This document shows positions 52,402 to 61,377 of a DNA stretch of 64,000 bases, piece by piece. The position numbers and the translations under genes are program-made. Origin of the DNA: Bacillus testis (lineage in GTDB: Bacteria; Bacillota; Bacilli; Bacillales; DSM-1321); assembly GCF_001243895.1 (NCBI RefSeq), contig NZ_LN851186.1, positions 2,516,162-2,580,161 on the forward strand. Direction: 5' to 3'. The notes beneath the pieces were generated by a model. That model did not search any database, was not told the DNA's origin, and worked only from the letters and a program-made list of their open reading frames with translations. The first letter of the stretch is position 1; the number at the start of each line of letters is the position of its first letter.

Positions 52402-52794
52402 TTATACAAGAGAAATATGACTACAGCGAAAAGTTTTAGGTTTGATTTCTTTGATGTCCGGATTCTTCTTCATGGAGATGCTCATAATCTCCAATAACTC
52501 AGATTCATCGTACACTACTCCATATTCTTCCTCGTTCACGTATTGAGCTATCTCATTCAATGTAAAAGACTGGTTACTAAATTGTTTGAACAAAGCCACC
52601 ACCACGGCAGCAGCCAACTCTAATTTTACTTTTTCTTTCCCATGATGGCGTCTATCTTCATAACTCACTTGCTGATCATTCTCTATATACTTGAGAATGT
52701 CTAAAAGAAGATCGTATTCTTCATCCAAACGCTTTCGTTCGCTTTCTATATATGACAATCGCTTATATATTCGGTCTTGAATTAATTTCTTCAT
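52402..52794 (-). CDS. 130-aa protein between Wadjet and McrBC loci, unknown function
   Basis: The N-terminus is a charged helix likely to form a coiled coil (YKRLSYIESERKRLDEEYDLLLDILKYIE). The C-terminal half (ALFKQFSNQSFTLNEIAQYV ... ELLEIMSISMKKNPDIKEIKPKTFRCSHISLV) reads like a winged helix. I know no family. ATG at 52794 has AAGGAGTTACG upstream. It lies between two copies of a terminator plus jetD 5' region, so it seems to have been inserted by, or trapped in, a duplication. A regulator is a guess. Confidence 0.6.
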   Translation of the reverse strand: MKKLIQDRIYKRLSYIESERKRLDEEYDLLLDILKYIENDQQVSYEDRRHHGKEKVKLELAAAVVVALFKQFSNQSFTLNEIAQYVNEEEYGVVYDESELLEIMSISMKKNPDIKEIKPKTFRCSHISLV

Positions 52795-52882
52795 GTTGTC
52801 GTAACTCCTTATACATGTTCAGAGTGAGATGTTGTTTCTCCGTCTTCTTCTAAGCACTAAGCACCAATCCTTATCATACTGT

Positions 52883-53058
52883 CGATAACTAATATTTATT
52901 AATCTCTTCATTGGCGCTTAAGAATAGGCTTCAAAATAAGTACAATAATCCTGGTCTCAAGTGTATGGCCCACCCCTGTCCTAGCTGTCTATACTTTCGA
53001 TTATACCTTAGGCATATTATCAGTGTGGTTATGAAATAATACAATTCATTAAAAGGAA
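52883..53058 (-). pseudogene. Degenerate duplicate of the jetD 5' end and leader
   Basis: This segment aligns with 52120-52298 (jetD codons about 1-27, the start region and leader) at roughly 75-80 percent identity: for example TTAAG-GCCAATGAAGAGATT and AGCTGTCTATACTT-CGATTATA recur. The start codon is lost and stops occur in all frames. With the adjacent hairpin (53061-53082), the homology extends over about 200 bp. Confidence 0.65.
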
Positions 53059-53060
53059 AA

Positions 53061-53082
53061 ACACCATCTTGGAGGATGGTGT
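53061..53082 (-). terminator. Terminator of the McrBC-like operon
   Basis: ACACCATC and GATGGTGT arms with the same loop TTGGAG as at 52300 are followed on the minus strand by TTTTTCCTTTTAATG. The last base pair overlaps the stop codon of the nuclease gene. Confidence 0.75.
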
Positions 53083-55532
53083 CATAAGACAGCGAGTATT
53101 TCTTTAAACACTTTAGAAGGATTCGTTAAAAGTATATCTAACGGAAACATTTTCCCTGCTTCTTCAGTTTGTATTTCGATCATTCGCTTGTCTCGGTCAA
53201 CTTTTATCCTACTATTCTTAAATACAAACTCTTCAATCCCTGAAGCACTGTCTATCGTTGTATCATCCAATTGGATATGAACTCGATCACTCACACGTCT
53301 CAGCATCTTCCACAGCTGCGTCTCTTCCTTAGATTTCATATACAGCTCTGGTAGCTCTTTCGCTTCCTTTAACTGTGTTAATGTAGTCATCATATACGTA
53401 GAAATGCCATAATGAACAGGCGCAATCACTTGTTTCAGATTCTTCCACACATCCAGCGTGAATACAACCTTGTCGTCATGAATATCAACAGACACAATTT
53501 TTCCGTATTCCTTAATGCCATTCCACGCATGAATGCCCTTTTTCACATAAAGCGCCACATACTTCGCTTCCTGCCAGCCATTACGCAGTGAAGCAACTGG
53601 AAGCGTATATTGCAAGGTTTGTAGAGAGCGCACATAGTCATCACGACTGGCCACTAAGCCAACGAGCACATGATCCACAAGGCTCGATTGCCACTCAGCC
53701 TGTGCTCCGCGTGGCAGGATGCCTTCTCTTTGTAACTCTTCCGAGCTTTTCTCAATCAACCGCTCCACGAATTGTTCCACAAGATCTGTTGTGTTCGGCA
53801 AAAAAGGAAATGCGCCAATATTGACAGTATCAACGCTTTGATAAAAATGATGCTGTTTATACTCGGTTTCATCATGCCAAGGAAAAAGAACATAAGCCCC
53901 AAAGGCAGTTCGTTCATAAGGTCCGTCATTGGCCGCTACGATCGAATCGCGATAGCGGTGCATCGTGTTGATATCATCCTCCATCGGACCGGGCGTTTGA
54001 TAGTTTCTCCGATAATAGCCGCCTTCCTGCGCATAATCGACTCGATACTTGGCATCAAAAACATAGTTATATGCATACTGCTTCCCTTTCTTCTGGATGC
54101 TCAACATCGTGTCCGGCTTTTGTGTGACAGTAGGCAATCTTCCTTCATACTTTTGATACACGAGTTCAATTTTTTCCTGCGTAATCGGCTGCTTAAACAC
54201 TCTTCGCGCCGTCTTATTTGATTCTAGGTTCACAAATAACCCATTCCGATTCACCTTCACAATATCCTGGCTTACTTGCTCATACTTTCGAGAGAGAATT
54301 TGCCCCAGCTTTAAGAAAGTCCAATATTCATAAAGAGTCGCCACGTCTTTTACCGACATCCGGTACATTTTCCCTTGAAGCATTAAACCTTTCGAAACAG
54401 TCAAAAACGTTTGGTACGCATCGCGGTAACCAGGTGCCATCTGCAGCACAAGGCTCATCGCCGAGCGGTCGAGACGGCCGATCCTTCTCCAAAAAGCATT
54501 CTTTAACCGTTTTTCTAATACATCTTTCATATTCTGTAGTTGTTCGATCAATGCCGTATCCAGCTTTTCCTGGTCACGGTAATGTCGATTACAGATGGAA
54601 TCGATTAAATCTTCTACCTTCTCTATTAATCTAGACACCATCCATTTCACATAGCGATTCTCAAACGTATCATACGTCAATTCCTTTTTAGCCGTTATGC
54701 CTTCCCGCGGCATTAAGGAACGACCCGCTAGCTCCATTCCTCTATTTGTTTCCACAAATAAATGAGATCGCTTACGCAAATAGTTGCGGCTTCTTGCGTC
54801 CATTTTGCCGAGCTGGTCTCCCCGGACTTTTTGGTAGGTCGTCTCCAGCTTGTGATGAGGCTGGTTTTCAATTCGTCTAATTGCCTGAACAAACTGTTGG
54901 AAGTGCTTTGTAAACAAACGGAAGAACTCCGATTGAGACGGTCTTCCATCCACTTTTATACGAGCTCCTAAATAGGTCTTTTTGATAAAATGAAAGGCTA
55001 GATTATAGATTTCTTCATTTACTTCCTCTAGCAGCTGTTGGTAATCTTTCTTATAATCCAGCTTTGTCGGAAAGATTTCAAGCGTTACATCTAACAAGGT
55101 GTCCTCTCCAGAGCGGATTTCAAATGTGGTTAATCCTACTTCATTTTGAAATTGTAAATTTCCCATGAGGATATGCTGATTGCCGACCTTCACTTCCGAA
55201 ACTGCCCGGCGCAGAACGGACGATTCATGATAAAAAGACAACGGACGATCCTGTTTAGGCACCACTATTAACTGGTAAGACCCATTTTCGAAAAAGATTG
55301 GCCGAAGCTGCGAAGAAGTTGACAGTTCCATCTTCTCCACATCAAATACCTCATACTCATCAGACCCGCGAACAGCAAACTGCATGACATCATGGACATC
55401 CATCTCCCGATACTGCTTCAACCCTTCATACAGATAGTGATACGGCTTTCCTTTTATAACAAGCGAGCAATCCGGATGCTCAATCTTCACTAGCTCGACT
55501 TCATCAGGCAATCCAGAAAGAGGTAAAGCCAT
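53082..55532 (-). CDS. McrC-like nuclease subunit (DUF2357 / PD-(D/E)XK)
   Basis: This 816-aa protein has an N-terminal DUF2357 region (FPTKLDYKKDYQQLLEEVNEEIYNLAFHFI), a helical middle (TYDTFENRYVKWMV, ATLYEYWTFLKLGQIL) and a PD-(D/E)XK nuclease core: Asp in KPDTML (about 473), then FDAKYRVD (about 494) with the catalytic D-x-K. This is the arrangement of McrC homologues such as the LlaJI or BsuMI-type partners of McrB GTPases. It overlaps the McrB-like gene by 29 nt. Target: probably foreign DNA with modified bases. Confidence 0.82.
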   Translation of the reverse strand: MALPLSGLPDEVELVKIEHPDCSLVIKGKPYHYLYEGLKQYREMDVHDVMQFAVRGSDEYEVFDVEKMELSTSSQLRPIFFENGSYQLIVVPKQDRPLSFYHESSVLRRAVSEVKVGNQHILMGNLQFQNEVGLTTFEIRSGEDTLLDVTLEIFPTKLDYKKDYQQLLEEVNEEIYNLAFHFIKKTYLGARIKVDGRPSQSEFFRLFTKHFQQFVQAIRRIENQPHHKLETTYQKVRGDQLGKMDARSRNYLRKRSHLFVETNRGMELAGRSLMPREGITAKKELTYDTFENRYVKWMVSRLIEKVEDLIDSICNRHYRDQEKLDTALIEQLQNMKDVLEKRLKNAFWRRIGRLDRSAMSLVLQMAPGYRDAYQTFLTVSKGLMLQGKMYRMSVKDVATLYEYWTFLKLGQILSRKYEQVSQDIVKVNRNGLFVNLESNKTARRVFKQPITQEKIELVYQKYEGRLPTVTQKPDTMLSIQKKGKQYAYNYVFDAKYRVDYAQEGGYYRRNYQTPGPMEDDINTMHRYRDSIVAANDGPYERTAFGAYVLFPWHDETEYKQHHFYQSVDTVNIGAFPFLPNTTDLVEQFVERLIEKSSEELQREGILPRGAQAEWQSSLVDHVLVGLVASRDDYVRSLQTLQYTLPVASLRNGWQEAKYVALYVKKGIHAWNGIKEYGKIVSVDIHDDKVVFTLDVWKNLKQVIAPVHYGISTYMMTTLTQLKEAKELPELYMKSKEETQLWKMLRRVSDRVHIQLDDTTIDSASGIEEFVFKNSRIKVDRDKRMIEIQTEEAGKMFPLDILLTNPSKVFKEILAVL

Positions 55533-57579
55533 CGTCCAAAAACCTCCTCAACATTTCCACAACCTTGCCCGCACTCAGCGGAAAACGAGCCGATTGAACA
55601 TCCTCGTCAGGCTGGTCCAGATTATCCATCCATTCACGATTCGTAAACAAGCGATACAATCCTTCCAACACCATCTTCGTACGAGAATCACTGCCCGAAA
55701 TACGCGGCAAGATTTTCTGCAGAATACAATGATCCAGCGCTACCTCTTGATCAAGCAATTTTCCTGCTTGATTGTAAGCCAAATAAAAACAAATCTCATC
55801 GCGAACACGATAGCCTACATGCGCATTGGCAATCCGCAATACCTCATTGATTTGTTCCAAAAGGCCCGTCGCATCGCTCACCAGCTCAGGATAGGTTCCA
55901 TACACATCTTTTAAATGAAGGTATTTTGATACAAGCTGGTCATTCTTAATAGGAGAGGCGCTCACTTCCCCCAGCTCATTCAAGAATGATAGATTAGATA
56001 ATTCCACTCTATTAAACTCAATCGTATTTGCTCGATCGAGTACCTTTTTACTGAACGGATGGGTCGTTTCATCCATATTCACCGTCCCAATCACATACAC
56101 ATTCGCCGGCAAACGTACATCTTCATCGCCTGTAATTTCCTTGGAAAGTAAAACAGACGTAACAAGCTGTCCATCTTCCCATTTCCTGCTTTCCATCACA
56201 CTAAGAATGTCGCTGAAATAATGCTCCACACGAGCCAGATTCATCTCATCCAGCAACACGAAATAAGGATTCTCAGGATCAGCAGCCGCTTTCCGGATTA
56301 CTTTCGTTAAAGGCCCTTCCTTAAAATCTCCTTTAATATCGACATAACCAAGTAAATCAGAGCCATCATTCCAATCCGGCCGAACAGGAATCAAAGCGAA
56401 TTGGCCATTTTGCTCATTAGCACCTAGGCTTTCCGCAAACCATTGGACCATTTTCGTTTTACCTGTTCCGGAAATACCGGACAAGATGACGAAAGGCTTG
56501 GATTTTAAGGATAAAAATAAATTCGTTACTTCCTCTTGGCTGTATAGGAAGCCCTTTCCAGTTATATAGGAATGAATATGCTTCACTAGCTCGTTATCAT
56601 TCATTGAAGGCACCTCTTTCACATAATCTGCAGTCCATTCCTTCAAGTAAGAAAGAAGCAAATGCCGAATCTTTTCTGGAAAACGCTCTTGAAACCGAGG
56701 AAATAATAAATTCACAAAGGATTCCGATACAGTAAAAAAGTACCCTTGCTTCACATTTCCGTTCACATCAAACGGCCCTGTTTCTTCGATTCGCCATTCA
56801 ATAGGTATGTCATTCTTCTGAAGTATTGGATCTAGTACATGATACTCCAGCTCCACTAAATACCCTTGCTCCTGCCAATCATGATTCGCAATCTCCGATG
56901 GCTTAGCAGACTCAATTGCCTTCTTTTTCACAATACCAATCGCTCGAATCGCTGAGTCAGAATAACAAAAAACGACATCACCTACATTTGCCTTCTTCAA
57001 ATCTATATGATGAGAAAGTGGCCGCCCTTGTTTCGATTGTTGTGGCGCCCAGAGGTAACCACCTTCTTTTTCTTGTTGATGCGTTTTCCCTTGGTTTACC
57101 CACCAAAATTGAATAGGTTTATTGATTTTCTTGTTTAGAATATTAACTTCGTATACATAGGGTTTATCGGTTTTGTAGAATTCCATGAATTCTTCTATTT
57201 CTGGTGGTGTGATAACGGGCGCTTTGGAATCGGATTGTTTATGCTCCATTATGTAATCGTATGAAACTTTATACCATTTTCTCATTTTTTCTTTTAATTC
57301 TGTGTTTTGATCATATCTAAGCTGTAATGCAGGCTTGTATTGTTCATTTTTTCTGGTTATATTTGTTAATGAAGCCTCATACGATTCACCGTTAATTAAA
57401 AGCTTAACCGGCTTCTTATCACCAGGTGTTACATCTTCGCTGTTTGCTTCGGCAAAATCTTCATGAAATTCTTGCGGGATATGACTACCATTCATAAACA
57501 TTGAATAATCAATCTTTTTTCTTGCTATTATGTTCTTCTGGCCTTCTGGTTTTGACCAGCTTCTGACTTGTTTTAGCAT
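55504..57579 (-). CDS. McrB-like AAA+ GTPase with EVE/PUA-type DNA-reader domain
   Basis: This is a 691-aa type IV restriction motor. Residues about 155-260 form an EVE/PUA-like reader (INKPIQFWWVNQGKTHQQEKEGGYLWAP ... VGDVVFCYSDSAIRAIGIVKKKA), a fold that recognises modified bases. A further N-terminal domain of about 150 residues precedes it. The AAA+ part has Walker A LSGISGTGKTKMV (about 367), Walker B YFVLLDEMNLARVEHYFSD and the McrB-type GTVNMDETTHPFSKKVLDRA. It starts with ATG at 57579 (AGGTGATC upstream) and is followed by the McrC-like gene. The pair should cleave modified invading DNA. Confidence 0.85.
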   Translation of the reverse strand: MLKQVRSWSKPEGQKNIIARKKIDYSMFMNGSHIPQEFHEDFAEANSEDVTPGDKKPVKLLINGESYEASLTNITRKNEQYKPALQLRYDQNTELKEKMRKWYKVSYDYIMEHKQSDSKAPVITPPEIEEFMEFYKTDKPYVYEVNILNKKINKPIQFWWVNQGKTHQQEKEGGYLWAPQQSKQGRPLSHHIDLKKANVGDVVFCYSDSAIRAIGIVKKKAIESAKPSEIANHDWQEQGYLVELEYHVLDPILQKNDIPIEWRIEETGPFDVNGNVKQGYFFTVSESFVNLLFPRFQERFPEKIRHLLLSYLKEWTADYVKEVPSMNDNELVKHIHSYITGKGFLYSQEEVTNLFLSLKSKPFVILSGISGTGKTKMVQWFAESLGANEQNGQFALIPVRPDWNDGSDLLGYVDIKGDFKEGPLTKVIRKAAADPENPYFVLLDEMNLARVEHYFSDILSVMESRKWEDGQLVTSVLLSKEITGDEDVRLPANVYVIGTVNMDETTHPFSKKVLDRANTIEFNRVELSNLSFLNELGEVSASPIKNDQLVSKYLHLKDVYGTYPELVSDATGLLEQINEVLRIANAHVGYRVRDEICFYLAYNQAGKLLDQEVALDHCILQKILPRISGSDSRTKMVLEGLYRLFTNREWMDNLDQPDEDVQSARFPLSAGKVVEMLRRFLDDGFTSFWIA

Positions 57580-57731
57580 TTGATCACCTACGATTTTTAT
57601 TTATATTCTAATTATAAAGGGTCTTAATAGAAAACTAGGATAAATTAAGGGAGCAAAGATTAACATTAAGCCAAAAAGCACTTCGAAGTATCAAAATATC
57701 GACGGTAGAACTTAGTTTTATGCAAAGTAAA

Positions 57732-57762
57732 GAACTCCACAGCTTATGCTAGCGTGGAGTTC
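57732..57762 (-). terminator. Hairpin downstream of the hsdR relic
   Basis: GAACTCCAC and GTGGAGTTC are perfect 9-bp arms; on the minus strand a T-rich tail (TTTACTTTG) follows. Confidence 0.5.
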
Positions 57763-57785
57763 AAAAAGTAAAAACACAAGTTTTG

Positions 57786-58490
57786 TTAACTATATTTTTG
57801 CTTGGTCTCCGCAATCCACTCTGGTAATTTATTAGTTAGCGTCATATTATGCCTTATTGCCTGCCGTGTGATTAGTTGCCTTATTATAGTCAACACTACT
57901 AATGAATTCGTTAATGTAAGGAACTACATCCGGCTGAGAGTAGAATATAAATTTAATGATTTTCCAAGTAATTCACTGTCTAACCCCCATTCCAAAGAGA
58001 ATCAGTAAACATATTCTGCAGCTTACTTTCTTTCCAATTTTTAAACGCCTGATCAAAATCCAAATCGCTCAATATTTACCAGGCAGAAGCTCATTATGTA
58101 CAAATTCCTTCAGTAACTGCGCTTGCTCGTATTCTCCCATATTACTCAACTCTTGAATCATAACCTGTCAGCAGTTGGTTTGCCACAATCACAAGGTCTA
58201 TATTCTTAGAGTTTCGTCCGTTACCATCTCGGGTGGCACGCTACACAATATCTTCAAAATAAGTATCCTCGCCGTGTTTTTTTTCACCAGCAACAAACTC
58301 AATGCCAGTAAATGCAGTATAGTCCTTAAACATACCTTTGACAATTTCAGGATCTAGTGGCGTAGGATCATCTTCATTACCGAAACGAAACGTCATCACC
58401 ACATTCAATTTTCCTCCCCGTTCTGTCAGTTGTTTCTTAAATATATCATAATAAGCAATTACACGATTTTTATAGGCAACTGTCAAAATA
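57786..58490 (-). pseudogene. Decayed type I restriction subunit (hsdR C-terminal part)
   Basis: Fragments in shifting frames resemble HsdR: VAYKNRVIAYYDIFKKQLTERG, FRFGNEDDPTPLDPE, NIDLVIVANQLLTGYDS (helicase motif VI region), DFDQAFKNWKESKLQNMF and, at the end, NKLPEWIAETKQKYS before a stop at 57786. Many stops and indels separate them. No hsdM or hsdS is recognisable. The 81-codon frame at 58241-58486 is one of these fragments and not an intact gene. Confidence 0.6.
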
Positions 58491-58551
58491 GCATTAAATT
58501 ATTCTATACCTTATAATTGTGATTCTCAGTTACTCAGAAATTCTTCAACTA

Positions 58552-58697
58552 CACGTGGGATATGCGTTTCATCTTGGTATTTAAGCATTCCTCTTTTTTA
58601 GTTTCCTTTTCAACGTCAACTTCTGACATTTCTTGAACTTGACGTTGAATTTCTCTATCAGTCCATTCAGGATGCTCTTCTTTAATTTTCCCAACTA
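58552..58697 (-). pseudogene. Coding-like relic of unknown origin
   Basis: The minus strand reads KIKEEHPEWTDREIQRQVQE then VDVEKETKKEE before stops. It looks like the tail or linker of a lost protein, perhaps part of the restriction locus. I cannot name it. Confidence 0.25.
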
Positions 58698-58714
58698 TTT
58701 ACAATAACAAAAAA

Positions 58715-60535
58715 TTAATTCAACGGAGCACCAAACGCAGTGATTACGTCTTCTCCATCTAAATGTGAAATCGGTTTACCCATTGCTTTACCAATTAAAT
58801 CTATTAGTGACTTGGATCTTTTGATAAAATAATCATCAAAGTTATCATTACGCAGATCGTTTACATCTATATTATGTGTACTAATAAAGTAATCAAGCTT
58901 TGTTCTATCCACATGATTATTAGCTTCAATTTTATTTAGATATTCGCTCGGTGGATTCCCTCCTATAATTCTATTTGTCCGAGCAAATAGCGGCGTTTTA
59001 TTAACTATTGAATTCCATTTGGTTTTATCAATTTTTTGAGATTCACAATAGGCTCTTGGAAATACATGATGAATATCTGTATTTTCATCTAAAAATACTG
59101 TAAAATCCATAGACCTTCCATTAATAAAATCTAAACAACCGTCTTTTAATATTAATGCCATAATTCCTTTATATGCTGCACTTAATCTGGACTGTAATGA
59201 TAATAACCTCATTGGCTGAAAATAAGCTCTTTTAATGGTATCAGGTTCACCGCCACCATTAATCCAGTCAATCATTCCCCCAACATCATTTGCATATCTT
59301 GTTTCATTAGCTCCCCCATACATTTCTCCCAAGACTCCACACCAATACCAAGAAGAAATTTTATCTTTGATAGTACTGTCTTGTGCTTTGGACTTTAAAA
59401 TGGCCAATATAACCGCAAGCGGTATAAGTTGAGTGCTATAAGGTAAATCTCTAGAGGTGAATATTCTCTGTTCTTTTAGGAAACTTGCTGCTTGGATAAA
59501 GCCTTCCATTACATCATCTGCATATTGTTGATATTTTGTAAGTGTTAACTTTAAAACATCCCTTTTCTTGCAACTGATTGCTTCTCCTCCATTTAATTTA
59601 ACGTAATAACGATCTAATAAAGTAATGGCAGTCAAAAAATCTGTTGAGGAAACTACAGAAAGAATGGCTTCATTCTGATTAGAAAAAGATAAAGCTGATT
59701 TTTGTATAAACGTATCGAACCGTTTTTCCCAATCCTTGCGTAGTTCGAAATTGTCAGCAGCAAAAGTAGCCGTCATTAATTCAAAAACAGTTAATGAGAC
59801 CCCACCCGTATTAACATTTTCAAAAACTTGGCAAACCGCTTCTTTAGGTGTATCCTTACTCAAAGTAATAACGGGAACCTTATAACTTTGAATCGGAACC
59901 AAGATTTCAGCAATAAATTTTGCATACATAGTTAAGATTATCGAGTCATAATTATAAAATTTTTGATAATCATTCATCCACATGGTACATGCAATTGAAT
60001 CAAACACGATATTTAGAGGAAACATATGATTTTCAAACTCTTTATCTCGATTACTAATGTCCAACTCTATATCCCTACCAAAATTAGACCGGATTATTTT
60101 ATCTTCAGGAACGGAAACGATAGCATCAATTCGATCTATTGAACGATCTAAGCATCTTTTGATATCTAAATAATAGAACCGTTTAATCGGTTTATTCTTT
60201 TCCGTTTTAGTAGGAACGGCATTTTGCGAATATAATGCATTGAATATAGAGGTCATTCTTTGCTGACCATCAAGAACCAATATTTCAGGGCTTGATGATG
60301 CTGTTGCACCAGTAAACGGTCGATATTTAAAATGAATTTTCCCTTCTTTACTATATTCCAAGAACATCAAAGCCCCCACGGGGAAGGAATTGGTTATACT
60401 AGCGACCAAAGACTTGATCCGATTGTCATCCCAAACCCATCCACGTTGAAAATCAGGTAACTGTATGAGTCCTTCTTCAATATTACGTAAAATATCAGAT
60501 ACCGGTGTATCATTTGACTTAAAAGTACTAGCCAT
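58715..60535 (-). CDS. DUF262 / HNH (GmrSD-like) protein
   Basis: This 606-aa protein has the ParB/sulfiredoxin-like DUF262 domain at the N-terminus: LPDFQRGWVWDDNRIKSLVASI, EILVLDGQQRMTSIFNAL (DGQQR is the family hallmark) and FENVNTGGVSLTVFELMTATF. A long helical middle follows, then a C-terminal HNH/DUF1524-like nuclease motif (DIHHVFPRAYCE, residues about 488-499, and TNRIIGGNPPSEYL). Joined DUF262 and DUF1524 modules make type IV restriction enzymes such as GmrSD. GGAGG precedes the ATG. It lies 66 nt behind the DUF6339-like gene and probably belongs to the same operon. Confidence 0.82.
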   Translation of the reverse strand: MASTFKSNDTPVSDILRNIEEGLIQLPDFQRGWVWDDNRIKSLVASITNSFPVGALMFLEYSKEGKIHFKYRPFTGATASSSPEILVLDGQQRMTSIFNALYSQNAVPTKTEKNKPIKRFYYLDIKRCLDRSIDRIDAIVSVPEDKIIRSNFGRDIELDISNRDKEFENHMFPLNIVFDSIACTMWMNDYQKFYNYDSIILTMYAKFIAEILVPIQSYKVPVITLSKDTPKEAVCQVFENVNTGGVSLTVFELMTATFAADNFELRKDWEKRFDTFIQKSALSFSNQNEAILSVVSSTDFLTAITLLDRYYVKLNGGEAISCKKRDVLKLTLTKYQQYADDVMEGFIQAASFLKEQRIFTSRDLPYSTQLIPLAVILAILKSKAQDSTIKDKISSWYWCGVLGEMYGGANETRYANDVGGMIDWINGGGEPDTIKRAYFQPMRLLSLQSRLSAAYKGIMALILKDGCLDFINGRSMDFTVFLDENTDIHHVFPRAYCESQKIDKTKWNSIVNKTPLFARTNRIIGGNPPSEYLNKIEANNHVDRTKLDYFISTHNIDVNDLRNDNFDDYFIKRSKSLIDLIGKAMGKPISHLDGEDVITAFGAPLN

Positions 60536-60601
60536 TTTCTAGCCTCCAATTATGTTGTCGTTCCTCTCAATGCCTAAACAAATGGATATATCTTCATTCC
60601 A

Positions 60602-61375
60602 TCAAACTTGAGAATCTACCATAATACACTGTTCAAGATGATAATATTTCATCAAATACCCAAACACCATCTCCTCAACCTCATCCGCATCCAACACATC
60701 CAGCACCATGGCCCCCCCAACGACATTCAAGTATTTAGTTGCTTGCACGAAGTGGTCCCGCTTGATGCTTACACCGCTTTCCTTCAAGCGAATGAGCGCC
60801 TTCAAGATGCCAACGGTGATAGGTCGGTTCGCTGTGAAGTTGCTGGAAAAAAAGAGAACGGAGCGTGCCGAGAAATCACTCTCGCAAAAAAAGTCCGTCA
60901 GCCAATAAGGGTTCTCATGATTGTTTTCATCATAAGTCATATAACCGACCCACCAAAGGCGCGCAAGGACATGGACAAATAAGGAACGCTTGTTTCCATT
61001 TTTGAAAAAGAGTCCGGTATTGATCCGATTATCGTTGCCTTTCTTAAGTTCTTCCCTTAGGCGGTAAAAGCTGTAATCCCTCATCTGCAGATGGGCAAGT
61101 CCCGACCAGAGCCGTTCCTGTGTCGCCTGTACGATGGTCAGATGCTTAAGGGCCGTGTATACCTTTTTCACGTTATCTTTATCGCTGATGGCATAGGAAT
61201 CATCCATGTTCATTTCAGGCAATTCAACATCGATTTTCGTTTCGATGATTCTGCCTTCCTCTGCGAAATAAGAGTTGAACCACTCATCGTCGATGTTATG
61301 GTAATAGGGGCTGTATGCTTTGTAATTCACCCTCAAGTCTTGGAGGGTATCCTCCGATATGATCTGTAATTTCAT
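60602..61375 (-). CDS. DUF6339-like protein
   Basis: This 257-aa soluble protein shows blocks such as LTIVQATQERLWSGLAHLQMRDYSFYRLREEL, RSLFVHVLARLWWVGYMTYDE and NPYWLTDFFCESDFSARSVLFFSSNFTANRPITVGIL, which I associate with the DUF6339 family; this is from memory. GAGG lies 7 nt before the ATG at 61375, and a TTG two codons earlier overlaps the upstream stop. No catalytic motif is visible. Gene overlaps suggest it acts with the GHKL ATPase and the 281-aa protein. Confidence 0.65.
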   Translation of the reverse strand: MKLQIISEDTLQDLRVNYKAYSPYYHNIDDEWFNSYFAEEGRIIETKIDVELPEMNMDDSYAISDKDNVKKVYTALKHLTIVQATQERLWSGLAHLQMRDYSFYRLREELKKGNDNRINTGLFFKNGNKRSLFVHVLARLWWVGYMTYDENNHENPYWLTDFFCESDFSARSVLFFSSNFTANRPITVGILKALIRLKESGVSIKRDHFVQATKYLNVVGGAMVLDVLDADEVEEMVFGYLMKYYHLEQCIMVDSQV

Positions 61376-61377
61376 AT

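Noticed and set aside
58241..58486. 81-codon frame as an independent small gene
   Set aside because: It is an internal HsdR-like fragment without ribosome-binding site, flanked by more fragments in other frames.
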